64,000 nt of DNA from positions 4,089,823 to 4,153,822 of the forward strand of contig NZ_LN831197.1 in assembly GCF_001375535.1 (NCBI RefSeq). The letters are read 5' to 3'. The stretch is from Bacillus niameyensis. Lineage in GTDB: Bacteria; Bacillota; Bacilli; Bacillales; Bacillaceae_C. A program made the translations under genes and the position numbers. Below the pieces are notes generated by a model, which saw only the letters and a list, made by a program, of their open reading frames with translations, was not told where the DNA came from and did no database searches. Below, piece by piece: positions 46,940 to 54,078 of the stretch (positions are counted from its first letter, which is position 1; the number at the start of each line of letters is the position of its first letter).

Positions 46940-47077
46940 ATGAAGAAAAATTGGCTGAAACCGGAGTTGGAAGTACTTAATGTCACCATGACGATGGCCG
47001 GACCCGGAATAAAAACACCGGATGCTGTCCAACCAGATCCTGATGCAAATGACCATGATGTGGTTCATTACAGTTAA
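46940..47077 (+). CDS. Lasso peptide precursor A1 (paeninodin-like)
   Basis: 45 residues, ATG 6 nt after GAGGAGGTGAG. Leader MKKNWLKPELEVLNVTMTM (19 residues) with the KPxLEVL recognition motif and Thr at -2. The 26-residue core begins AGPGIKTPD, so Ala1-Asp9 would form the nine-membered ring. It continues AVQPDPDANDHDVVHYS and ends in Ser. I recall paeninodin as beginning AGPGTSTPDAFQPDPD and ending in a phosphorylated Ser, so this is a close relative with a longer tail. It lies 14 nt after cyclase 1. Confidence 0.92.
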   Translation: MKKNWLKPELEVLNVTMTMAGPGIKTPDAVQPDPDANDHDVVHYS

Positions 47078-47101
47078 TCCAGAACACGACAGTAAACGGC
47101 T

Positions 47102-47129
47102 GCCCTTATGCAAATAACAGTATAAGGGC
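47102..47129 (+). promoter_or_regulatory. Hairpin downstream of precursor A1
   Basis: GCCCTTAT (47102-47109) / ATAAGGGC (47122-47129), then CCTTCTAAAAAA. There is no T-run, so it is likely an RNA-stability or attenuation hairpin. The same stem recurs after precursor A2. Confidence 0.7.
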
Positions 47130-47161
47130 CTTCTAAAAAATGATATTGAGAGGGTGAGAAC

Positions 47162-49111
47162 TTGAGTGCGATCATGGGAATCTTGCAGTTTCAGCAAAAT
47201 CAAACTTTGGAGCAGGGGTATCAACTCTTAAAGGCATATGATCAATTCCCTTTCGATTATACAGAAACGTGGAAAAACGAAAATGTCTTTTTTGGCTGTC
47301 ACGCGCAACGGATCACCCCTGAATCCATTCATGAACGTTTACCCTTTTATGACTATGAGCGAAAGCTCGCCATTACAGCGGATGCGATTATAGATAATCG
47401 CGAGGAATTATTTGAACGATTAAAGGTTGCTTATGGGGATCGTAAAACGATAACAGATAGTGAGTTGATTCTTCGAGCCTATTTAAAATGGGGAAAGCAC
47501 ACTCCGAATTATTTGCTTGGTGATTTTGCCTTTATGATTTGGGATGAACGAAAACAAACACTATTTGGTGCAAGAGATTTTTCTGGGGCTCGGACTCTTT
47601 ATTATTTTAAAAATGATGTCTACTTTGCTTTTTCAACAATCATCGAACCTTTATTTCGTATGCCTTTGATCGAGAAACGTCTTAATGAAGCCTGGTTAGC
47701 AGAGTTTTTAGTCATTCCAACGATCGTAGAAAGTGCTGATGTCCACCATACTCCATATGAAAAGATTTATCAGCTTCCGCCAGCGCATAGTTTATTGATC
47801 AAGTCTGGGAATGTTTCAATAGAAAGATATTGGCAATTGGGATCAATAGAGCCTTTGCGGCTAAAAAATGACTGGGAGTATCAGGAAGCCTTCTATGATG
47901 TTTTCAACCGAGCAGTTAAAGAAAGAATCCGAACAGATGGTATTGTTGGATCTCATTTAAGTGGTGGATTAGACTCAGGGTCTGTTGTTAGTTTTGCAGC
48001 AGAAGCACTTCGCGAAGAAAATAAACAATTACATACATTTAGCTATATACCAGAAGAAGATTTTACAGATTGGACACCAGCATATTACATCGCCAATGAA
48101 AAGTCCTTTATCGAAGAGACGGTTCGGTATGTGGGAAATGTCATTCCTCATTACTTGGATTTCCGAGGAAAAGATCCTTATTCAGAGGTGGATGATTTTC
48201 TAGAAATCATGGAAATGCCCTATAAATTCTTTGAAAATTCCTTTTGGTTAAAAGGAATTAATGAGGTAGCTCATAGACAGGAAGTTAAAATATTATTAAA
48301 CGGTTCTAGAGGAAACCATTCAATTTCATGGGGAACTTGGCAATTAAACTTGGACTATTATTCTACCCTTTTAAAAAGAATGAGGTTTATTCATCTTAAT
48401 CAAGAGCTTAATCAATACTGTCGGAATTTTCGTACAGGTAAAAGGATTATGTTACCAATCATCGCAAAGAATACATTTAATAGACTTGTTTCAAAAGGCG
48501 ATGATCCTGACAAGTCTTTATCGATGATTCATCCTGATTTTGCATACAAAACAGATGTTTATGAGCGGCTACAACAGTTGGGTATGAATGGAAATTATGG
48601 GAGCGATTTGAATAGATATCGTAAGCAGCATTATAACGAACCCTATTTTTGGAATAAAAGTGGAACAGCAACAACGAAATTATCTTTACGCTATGCTTTA
48701 TGGGATCGTGATCCAACAAATGATTTGCGTGTCATTTTATTTTGTTTATCTCTTCCAGAAGAACAATATGTTAAAGCCGGAATGGAGCGCTCGTTTTTAA
48801 GAAGAGCAACGAAGAACATCCTCCCAGATAAAGTTAGATATAATCACCGGATACGTGGTATTCAAGGTGCTGATACAATCCACAGAATGAAGCGGCATTG
48901 GCAAGCTTTTTTAAGTGAATTGCAAAAAATGAAGAATGATTGTGTATTAACTGAGTTTATTCATAGAGAAGTACTTGAAAACGCTCTTGCGAAGATCGAT
49001 AACGAACCTGACCCATCCCTCATTTGGAAGAATGAATTTAAAATTTTGACACGCAGTTATATCGTGCAACGTTTTCTTCAGAAAAATTTTGTAATGGAGG
49101 AGGTGAAATAA
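47162..49111 (+). CDS. Lasso peptide cyclase 2 (asparagine synthetase-like C protein)
   Basis: 649 residues, TTG start after GAGGGTGAG. Same architecture as cyclase 1: MSAIMGIL without Cys2, ITADAIIDNREELFERL, LLGDFAFMIWDERKQTLFGARDFSG, PP-loop SGGLDSGS (~residue 267), EMPYKFFENSFWLKG and RDPTNDLRVI. It probably pairs with precursor A2 or shares both substrates. Divergence from cyclase 1 is spread along the whole protein, so the duplication is not recent. Confidence 0.9.
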   Translation: MSAIMGILQFQQNQTLEQGYQLLKAYDQFPFDYTETWKNENVFFGCHAQRITPESIHERLPFYDYERKLAITADAIIDNREELFERLKVAYGDRKTITDSELILRAYLKWGKHTPNYLLGDFAFMIWDERKQTLFGARDFSGARTLYYFKNDVYFAFSTIIEPLFRMPLIEKRLNEAWLAEFLVIPTIVESADVHHTPYEKIYQLPPAHSLLIKSGNVSIERYWQLGSIEPLRLKNDWEYQEAFYDVFNRAVKERIRTDGIVGSHLSGGLDSGSVVSFAAEALREENKQLHTFSYIPEEDFTDWTPAYYIANEKSFIEETVRYVGNVIPHYLDFRGKDPYSEVDDFLEIMEMPYKFFENSFWLKGINEVAHRQEVKILLNGSRGNHSISWGTWQLNLDYYSTLLKRMRFIHLNQELNQYCRNFRTGKRIMLPIIAKNTFNRLVSKGDDPDKSLSMIHPDFAYKTDVYERLQQLGMNGNYGSDLNRYRKQHYNEPYFWNKSGTATTKLSLRYALWDRDPTNDLRVILFCLSLPEEQYVKAGMERSFLRRATKNILPDKVRYNHRIRGIQGADTIHRMKRHWQAFLSELQKMKNDCVLTEFIHREVLENALAKIDNEPDPSLIWKNEFKILTRSYIVQRFLQKNFVMEEVK

Positions 49112-49112
49112 A

Positions 49113-49280
49113 ATGAAACGAATATGGCGGCAACCAATATTGGAAGTTTTGGATATTAGTATGACGATGAATGGTCCCGGGAATGCCAATGCCGATTGTT
49201 TTGATGTATCTGAGGGAAAACACGAAACTCATCCTGGGCAATCAAATGCCAGCTGTTTAAAAAATGGATTTGATAGCTAA
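49113..49280 (+). CDS. Lasso peptide precursor A2, long core with Asn1 and two Cys
   Basis: 55 residues, ATG after GGAGGAGGTG, one base after the cyclase 2 stop. Leader MKRIWRQPILEVLDISMTM (19 residues) has the same QPxLEVL/MTM signature as A1, with Thr at -2. The predicted 36-residue core starts NGPGNANADC: Asn1 would supply the amine and Asp9 the acid of a nine-membered ring. Cys10 and Cys29 could form a disulphide and the last residues are NGFDS, ending in Ser as in A1. Asn at position 1 and this length are unusual for the class. It was too short for automatic calling by size but is well supported by context. Confidence 0.88.
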   Translation: MKRIWRQPILEVLDISMTMNGPGNANADCFDVSEGKHETHPGQSNASCLKNGFDS

Positions 49281-49289
49281 TGAATTGAA

Positions 49290-49310
49290 GCCCTTATAAA
49301 TTATAAGGGC
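49290..49310 (+). promoter_or_regulatory. Hairpin downstream of precursor A2
   Basis: GCCCTTATAA / TTATAAGGGC, followed by CTCATAAAAA. The stem is identical to the one after A1, without a T-run. It separates the precursor from the kinase gene. Confidence 0.7.
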
Positions 49311-49339
49311 CTCATAAAAATATTACCTTGGGGGAAAAA

Positions 49340-50263
49340 ATGGCTATAACATTAAAAAAGATCGTCTATAAAGCTTTTGGTTTACACGTCCAAAGTGACG
49401 TCCCCTTGCCCGAGTTACCACAGATCATGGGACTAGGGGAGGATGTCGATATTGTTATCCAGACGAAGGACTTAACTGATTTATGGAATGACTGTGCTGG
49501 ATCTTCCCCTTATTTTGCTATGAAAGGAAACATGATTTTGTTTCACATTCCTGGAGTAGCCATTTACTGTATTGAGGATGGGATGAAAATTTTTGTTTCT
49601 CCAATGAAAAATGCCCACGCGGATCAAATTCGCCTTTATATTCTTGGTTCTTGTATGGGTGGCTTATTACTTCAAAGGAGGGTTTTGCCATTACATGGAA
49701 GTGCAATTGCTATTAATGGTAAGGCATATGCAATTGTTGGCGAATCCGGTGCAGGTAAGTCGACTCTGGCAGCGGCATTTTTACAAAAAGGTTATCCCTT
49801 ATTAAGCGATGATGTTATCCCCATTACACTATCAGAAGAAACTTTCCCGATCGTCACGCCTGCTTATCCTCAGCAAAAGCTATGGCAGGAAAGTTTGGAT
49901 GCCTTTGGAATCGAGTCAAAGGGATACCGGCCCATTATTCAGCGAGAGACAAAATTCGCGATCCCTGTTTCAGCGCAATTTTCAACGTCGACCTTTCCAC
50001 TCGCAGGTGTGTTCGAATTAGTGAAAACCGAAGGCGATCAACCTAGTATAGAACCGATCTTGCATTTGCAACGGTTGCATACTTTGTTTCAACACACTTA
50101 TCGCAATTTTTTACTGAATCATCTTAAATTAAGAGAATGGCATTTTCAAATCACTGCCGCTATTGCGAACCAAACTCAACTTTATCGAATACAGCGTCCA
50201 ATTGATCGGTTTACTGCTCATGACTTAACTGCGATGATTTTAGAGACATTAAATAAGGAGTGA
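49340..50263 (+). CDS. Lasso peptide kinase (HPr kinase-like, K protein)
   Basis: 307 residues from ATG 49340 after TTGGGGG. HprK-like fold: LPLHGSAIAINGKAYAIVGESGAGKSTLAAAFL with P-loop GESGAGKST (~134-142), then PLLSDDVIPI (catalytic Asp pair) and PAYPQQKLW. In paeninodin-type clusters this kinase phosphorylates the C-terminal Ser of the precursor. Both A1 and A2 end in Ser, which fits. A catabolite-control role of true HPr kinase is excluded by context and by the missing HprK N-terminal domain. Confidence 0.9.
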   Translation: MAITLKKIVYKAFGLHVQSDVPLPELPQIMGLGEDVDIVIQTKDLTDLWNDCAGSSPYFAMKGNMILFHIPGVAIYCIEDGMKIFVSPMKNAHADQIRLYILGSCMGGLLLQRRVLPLHGSAIAINGKAYAIVGESGAGKSTLAAAFLQKGYPLLSDDVIPITLSEETFPIVTPAYPQQKLWQESLDAFGIESKGYRPIIQRETKFAIPVSAQFSTSTFPLAGVFELVKTEGDQPSIEPILHLQRLHTLFQHTYRNFLLNHLKLREWHFQITAAIANQTQLYRIQRPIDRFTAHDLTAMILETLNKE

Positions 50264-50270
50264 AAAATGG

Positions 50271-50570
50271 ATGATTACAAAACAAAATATTTCATTGAGC
50301 GATTATGTTGTCCAGTCAGAAGGAAATATTGTGAGTGACATGGGCAGTGAGAAAGTAATGCTTAGCATTCATAATGGAAAATATTATAATTTAGGTGAAA
50401 TCGGCGGAGGAATTTGGGATCTAATGAAAGAGCCAATCCAAGTAGAGAAAATGGTGAGTACTCTTACTTCTAGTTATCTCGTTGAAAAACAGGAATGTGA
50501 AGAACATGTACTTTCCTTTTTAACTCATTTATTAGAAGAACAGTTAATTCAGATTGCTTCCAAAGAGTAG
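50271..50570 (+). CDS. Lasso peptide B1 protein (PqqD-like leader recognition element)
   Basis: 99 residues. PqqD/RRE winged-helix fold: ISLSDYVVQSEGNIVSDMGSEKVMLSIHNGKYYNLGEIGGGIWDLM is typical of B1 proteins. It binds the leader (KPxLEVL region) and presents the precursor to the B2 peptidase and the cyclase. It lies 7 nt after the kinase gene. Confidence 0.92.
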   Translation: MITKQNISLSDYVVQSEGNIVSDMGSEKVMLSIHNGKYYNLGEIGGGIWDLMKEPIQVEKMVSTLTSSYLVEKQECEEHVLSFLTHLLEEQLIQIASKE

Positions 50571-50579
50571 GGGAACATA

Positions 50580-51032
50580 ATGATTTTGTCAAAATTCATG
50601 ACCATTTTTAAAACACATCCGAAAACGATCGTCCTTTTTCTGGAAGCATATATGTTTCTGGGCTGGGCACGAATTCTAAAAAAAGTCCCATTTCAAAAAG
50701 TGGCGCCAATGTTAGGCGATCATATGAATGAAACGCCTTACTATAGTGAAGATAACAATACGAGAACGATTAAAAATATTTCAAATGCCATTCAAATTAT
50801 GAGCAAATACACCTTTTGGGAGAGCCAATGTTTAGTTAGAGCCATGGCTGGAATGAAAATGTTGGAAAGGCGTGGTATTGAGAGTACTCTTTATCTAGGT
50901 ACGGCGAGAGATGAAGAAGGAAAGATGATTGCTCATGCATGGTTACGAAGTGGATCTTATTATATTTCTGGATCAGAGGGAATGGAAAAGTTTACGACCG
51001 TCAGTATGTTTGCGAAAAGAGATGTCATGTGA
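50580..51032 (+). CDS. Lasso peptide B2 leader peptidase (transglutaminase-like)
   Basis: 150 residues. Cysteine protease of the transglutaminase-like family: WESQCLVRAMAGMKMLERRGIESTLYLG with the catalytic Cys (~83) and IAHAWLRSG with the catalytic His (~119). The third acid of the usual Cys-His-Asp triad is not obvious in the short C-terminal part (SYYISGSEG). It removes the leader after the Thr(-2)-Met sequence. Its stop lies 12 nt before the N gene. Confidence 0.9.
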   Translation: MILSKFMTIFKTHPKTIVLFLEAYMFLGWARILKKVPFQKVAPMLGDHMNETPYYSEDNNTRTIKNISNAIQIMSKYTFWESQCLVRAMAGMKMLERRGIESTLYLGTARDEEGKMIAHAWLRSGSYYISGSEGMEKFTTVSMFAKRDVM

Positions 51033-51043
51033 AAGGGAAAGTT

Positions 51044-52210
51044 ATGAATAAACAAATCGAACTAAAATTGGATCAGATCCCAAGAGAATTAAAATTGATG
51101 CTTGAATGGATTCAATTAGAGAATCATCCGTCTCAAGAAAGCTACGACACAATAGACTGGGAATTATTTTTACAATTAAGTATCCACCATAGGCTTTATC
51201 CATTGTTATATACGAAAATGAAAGATTGCGAACGGATACCTGAACAAGTTCGTCTCACACTGGAAGACTTATATAAACATAATACATTTCAAATGCTTCA
51301 CCTTTCTGCGGAAATGGAGAAACTAAGTAAACTATTATTAAAAAGTAATATTCCATCGCTATTTTTGAAAGGGCCTGTTTTATCTGCAGATTTATACGGG
51401 GATATTTCAAAACGAACATCAGGTGATTTAGATATTCTGATTCCGATTAACGATTTACAAAGAGCAGAACACCTACTTGTCGAATTAGGATATAAAAAGG
51501 ATGAGTACATCCAAAGTTTATTAAACGATTGGAAGTGGAGGCATCATCATTTTACTTATTATCATCCAATTAGGCGAATTAAAGTAGAAATACATTGGCG
51601 CTTGAACCCGGCTCCAAGTAAAGAGCCAAGTTTCCAGGAGCTATGGAGCAGAAGGAGAAAAAGTTCGATTACGAATTTTCCAGTTTATATGCTTGGTTTG
51701 GAGGATCTTTTCTTTTTCTTAGTTACTCACGGTTCACGACATGGCTGGTCGCGCCTCCGTTGGTTAATGGATATTCACCAACTCATTCACAAAGAGTTGG
51801 ATTGGAGTAGGGTGTTTAAAAGGTTAAAAAAATACCAAGCAAGGCATATTGGAGGACAATCGCTTATTTTGGCTAATCAATTATTGCGAAGTACTCTGAC
51901 GAAGGAAATGCAGCCTTTAATAATAGGAAATCGCTCCAGTAAAATCGCTCAAGAAACGATCTTTTACTTAGAACAAATGGTTAATTTGCACAATGATCCG
52001 GTACCTAAAGAAGTTGCGAAATATCATGCAATGCATTTATTCTCTTTAATGTCCTTTCAACAAAAAATACTCTATTTATTAAGTACACTTCATCCTTATT
52101 ATACGGATGTTGAGACATTGCCATTACCGAATAAGCTTCATTTTCTTTACTTTCCTCTTCGTCCATTGTTATGGTTTTGGAGGAAAACTAAGAAACAGGA
52201 AATTTCTTAA
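51044..52210 (+). CDS. Nucleotidyltransferase-family protein (lasso tailoring N protein)
   Basis: 388 residues from ATG 51044 after GAAAGGG; the long upstream extension overlaps the B2 gene. NTase domain: LFLKGPVLSADLYGDISKRTSGDLDILIPINDLQRAE with the metal-binding DLDIL (~126-130), then HHHFTYYHPIRRIKVEIHWRLN and LFFFLVTHGSRHGWSRLRWLMDIHQLI, typical of the NTP_transf_5 family. Relatives sit in paeninodin- and pseudomycoidin-type clusters and are thought to add groups to the phosphorylated tail. It is the last gene of the operon and no exporter follows. Confidence 0.87.
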   Translation: MNKQIELKLDQIPRELKLMLEWIQLENHPSQESYDTIDWELFLQLSIHHRLYPLLYTKMKDCERIPEQVRLTLEDLYKHNTFQMLHLSAEMEKLSKLLLKSNIPSLFLKGPVLSADLYGDISKRTSGDLDILIPINDLQRAEHLLVELGYKKDEYIQSLLNDWKWRHHHFTYYHPIRRIKVEIHWRLNPAPSKEPSFQELWSRRRKSSITNFPVYMLGLEDLFFFLVTHGSRHGWSRLRWLMDIHQLIHKELDWSRVFKRLKKYQARHIGGQSLILANQLLRSTLTKEMQPLIIGNRSSKIAQETIFYLEQMVNLHNDPVPKEVAKYHAMHLFSLMSFQQKILYLLSTLHPYYTDVETLPLPNKLHFLYFPLRPLLWFWRKTKKQEIS

Positions 52211-52228
52211 ATATTAGCTAAAAATGTG

Positions 52229-52257
52229 TTGACTTGTTCTTTATAAAGAACTACAAT
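52229..52257 (+). promoter_or_regulatory. Sigma-A promoter of the eps operon with embedded operator
   Basis: TTGACT (52229-52234), 17-nt spacer, TACAAT (52252-52257). The spacer is filled by GTTCTTTATAAAGAAC (52236-52251), so a bound repressor would block RNA polymerase. Confidence 0.85.
52236..52251. promoter_or_regulatory. SinR-like operator in eps promoter
   Basis: A perfect 16-bp palindrome identical to the one at 44868. B. subtilis eps is repressed by SinR binding to GTTCTYT repeats, which makes SinR the natural candidate. Confidence 0.8.
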
Positions 52258-52308
52258 AGAGTTTGTAGAAAGCCCACATTTGTGATTTCTTTATTTTTTT
52301 CTTGCGTT

Positions 52309-52324
52309 GTTCTTTATTGGGAAC
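52309..52324. promoter_or_regulatory. Second SinR-like operator, eps leader
   Basis: GTTCTTTATTGGGAAC, a degenerate copy 73 bp downstream of the first and 33 nt before epsA. The spacing (seven turns) would allow cooperative or looped binding. Confidence 0.65.
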
Positions 52325-52356
52325 GGCATAAGAAATAAGCCGATAAGGTGGTTTAT

Positions 52357-53097
52357 ATGAATCGTATCCATTCGTATTACAGTGAAGACAGACGAATAGC
52401 AAAAGAAATTAATTTAAAAGAATTATACCGCGTGATTAAGAAGCGTTATTGGATCGTTCTCGTGATAACGGTACTTGCTACAATAGCGGGTTGGTATTAT
52501 AGCAATCTCAATAAGGCAGAACCTCTATACGAATCTTCCACAAATATTATTATCGGGGCCGATTCGGAGTATCGAAAAACACTTCAAGTCATTATTAAAG
52601 ATACGATTGTACTTGAGACAGTTATAAGTAATTTGGGATTGGATAAATCATCAAAGTCTTTAGCTAGTCAAATAAATGTAGAAAGTATTGATAGTTCACA
52701 GGTCGTAAAGATTAGTGTTACTGATACAAATCCAGAGCGAGCAGCGGAAATAGCTAATATGGCTGCAAAAGTATTTAAAGATGAAATTCCGAATATCCTT
52801 GGATTTGAGGAAGTCCAAATATTGTCCGAGGCGCGTGTTAACCCTACTCCAATCAATGACAGCAACCCAAATAAAATAATAATAGCCGCTTTTGTTTTCG
52901 GAATTATTGTTGGGATTGGTTTAATCTTTCTTATCGACTCCTTAGATGATTCAATTAAATCGGAGCGGGATATCGAAATGGTATTAGGGATTCAAGTATT
53001 GGGAAGTATTTCAAAAATCAACAATAAAAATGTACGGAAAAGGAAGGGACAGAAAACAGAATTAGCGTTCAGAGGTGAAACCATTGGCTTTAAATAA
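52357..53097 (+). CDS. epsA: Exopolysaccharide chain-length/kinase modulator (EpsA)
   Basis: 246 residues from ATG 52357 after AAGGTGG. Wzz-type protein: an N-terminal cytoplasmic stretch, TM1 (YWIVLVITVLATIAGWYY), an extracellular domain and TM2 (IIIAAFVFGIIVGIGLIFLIDSLDD), followed by a cytoplasmic tail. It acts with EpsB in B. subtilis to control exopolysaccharide synthesis. It overlaps the epsB start. Confidence 0.88.
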   Translation: MNRIHSYYSEDRRIAKEINLKELYRVIKKRYWIVLVITVLATIAGWYYSNLNKAEPLYESSTNIIIGADSEYRKTLQVIIKDTIVLETVISNLGLDKSSKSLASQINVESIDSSQVVKISVTDTNPERAAEIANMAAKVFKDEIPNILGFEEVQILSEARVNPTPINDSNPNKIIIAAFVFGIIVGIGLIFLIDSLDDSIKSERDIEMVLGIQVLGSISKINNKNVRKRKGQKTELAFRGETIGFK

Positions 53098-53746
53098 GCG
53101 AAAACGGATACCAAGTCGGAAACAAAGAAATTTAATTACACACTCTAATCCAGAATCAATTATTTCTGAACAATTCCGAACGATCCGAACGAATCTCCAT
53201 TTTATATACGGAGATAAAAATAGCAGTACTCTTCTCATTACCTCTCCTGGCAAGTGGGAAGGGAAGTCAACAACAGCTGCAAATATGGCTGTATCGATGG
53301 CGCAACAAAAGGAAAAAATTTTGCTAGTTGATGCAAATTTAAGAAATCCGAGTATACACAATATCTTTAAAACGTCGAATATGATCGGGCTAACAGATGT
53401 GTTGGAGGGAAATGTAAGCTTTGAAGAGGCGATTTATCCGTCTAGAATTGGTAAATTAGACATTCTGACGAGCGGAGATACTCCTTATAATCCAGCGGAA
53501 TTATTAGCATCAGATGCGATGGAGCAATTTTTTCAAAAGGTCGGCTCCCTTTATGATATTGTGCTAATTGATTCGGCATCGGTTTTAGAAGTAAGTGATA
53601 CGAAAATTATCGCAAACTTATGTGATGGTGTCGTCTTAGTTGTCAGACAAGATAAAACAAATATCGAAAATGCCTTTGAATCAAAAAAAGTTCTTGAGTA
53701 CGCAAAAGCGCAAATTGTTGGTGTCATTTTAAATGAAAAAAGTTAG
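53084..53746 (+). CDS. epsB: BY-type tyrosine kinase (EpsB)
   Basis: 220 residues from TTG 53084, 6 nt after AGAGGTG. ESIISEQFRTIRTNLHF, Walker A SPGKWEGKSTTAANMA (a KW pair where PG is usual), Walker A' LLVDANLRNPSIHNIF and Walker B YDIVLIDSASVLEVSDTKI. It activates EPS glycosyltransferases by phosphorylation in B. subtilis. The protein stops at GVILNEKS and shows no C-terminal Tyr cluster, the usual autophosphorylation site. Confidence 0.87.
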   Translation: MALNKRKRIPSRKQRNLITHSNPESIISEQFRTIRTNLHFIYGDKNSSTLLITSPGKWEGKSTTAANMAVSMAQQKEKILLVDANLRNPSIHNIFKTSNMIGLTDVLEGNVSFEEAIYPSRIGKLDILTSGDTPYNPAELLASDAMEQFFQKVGSLYDIVLIDSASVLEVSDTKIIANLCDGVVLVVRQDKTNIENAFESKKVLEYAKAQIVGVILNEKS

Positions 53747-53769
53747 TATTTCTTTTTTTTTGTAAATTT

Positions 53770-53785
53770 GTTCGTTATTAGGAAC
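53770..53785. promoter_or_regulatory. Degenerate palindrome ahead of the EAR element
   Basis: GTTCGTTATTAGGAAC, related to the operators at 44868, 52236 and 52309 but more diverged. It may be a further SinR-like site inside the operon or merely an RNA hairpin. Confidence 0.45.
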
Positions 53786-53794
53786 GAAATAACG

Positions 53795-53930
53795 GAAGGT
53801 GATGTCTCCTCGCCTTTATCAAAGGAGGCACTCGGTCATGCTGTGGGTTTTTAGAACCTTAGACGCTTGTCGTCGATAGTGTGATGTGAGGAGGGGTTGA
53901 ATGCCCTAAATTTTAAAGGTTTTAATTATG
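53795..53930 (+). ncRNA. EAR (eps-associated RNA) antitermination element
   Basis: It is placed between epsB and epsC exactly as in B. subtilis. It starts with ggtgatgtctcc, a GCCTTTATCAAAGGAGGC hairpin and cactcggtcatgctgtgggt, continues with accttagacgcttgtcg and tagtgtgatgtgagg, and ends with gaggggttgaatgccct. I recall such blocks as conserved in EAR RNAs. EAR modifies RNA polymerase so that it reads through terminators in the long eps operon. The bounds are approximate; the rest of the gap (to 54078) shows only the epsC ribosome binding site AAAGGAGG. Confidence 0.85.
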
Positions 53931-54078
53931 GTGTTTTTGTGCATTGGGTTTACTGGCTATCACTGAGATCCTAGTTACTTTTTATCATGAGTGAATGTAT
54001 TACTCAAGATGAAAAAACACTGTAATTAAGCTCTTTAAGATTAAATAAATCGTAAACGTTCATAAAGGAGGTTGCTCA

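Noticed and set aside
44991-49111. Ordinary asparagine synthetases (AsnB)
   Set aside because: Both lack the catalytic Cys2 of the glutaminase domain and each is followed directly by a lasso precursor.
49340-50263. True HPr kinase/phosphorylase
   Set aside because: The N-terminal HprK domain is absent and the gene is embedded between lasso precursor and B1. The P-loop resemblance is explained by the lasso kinase family.
51044-52210. Nucleotidyltransferase as an abortive-infection or MNT-type antitoxin gene
   Set aside because: It has no HEPN partner, and the position at the end of a lasso operon fits the tailoring role known from related clusters.
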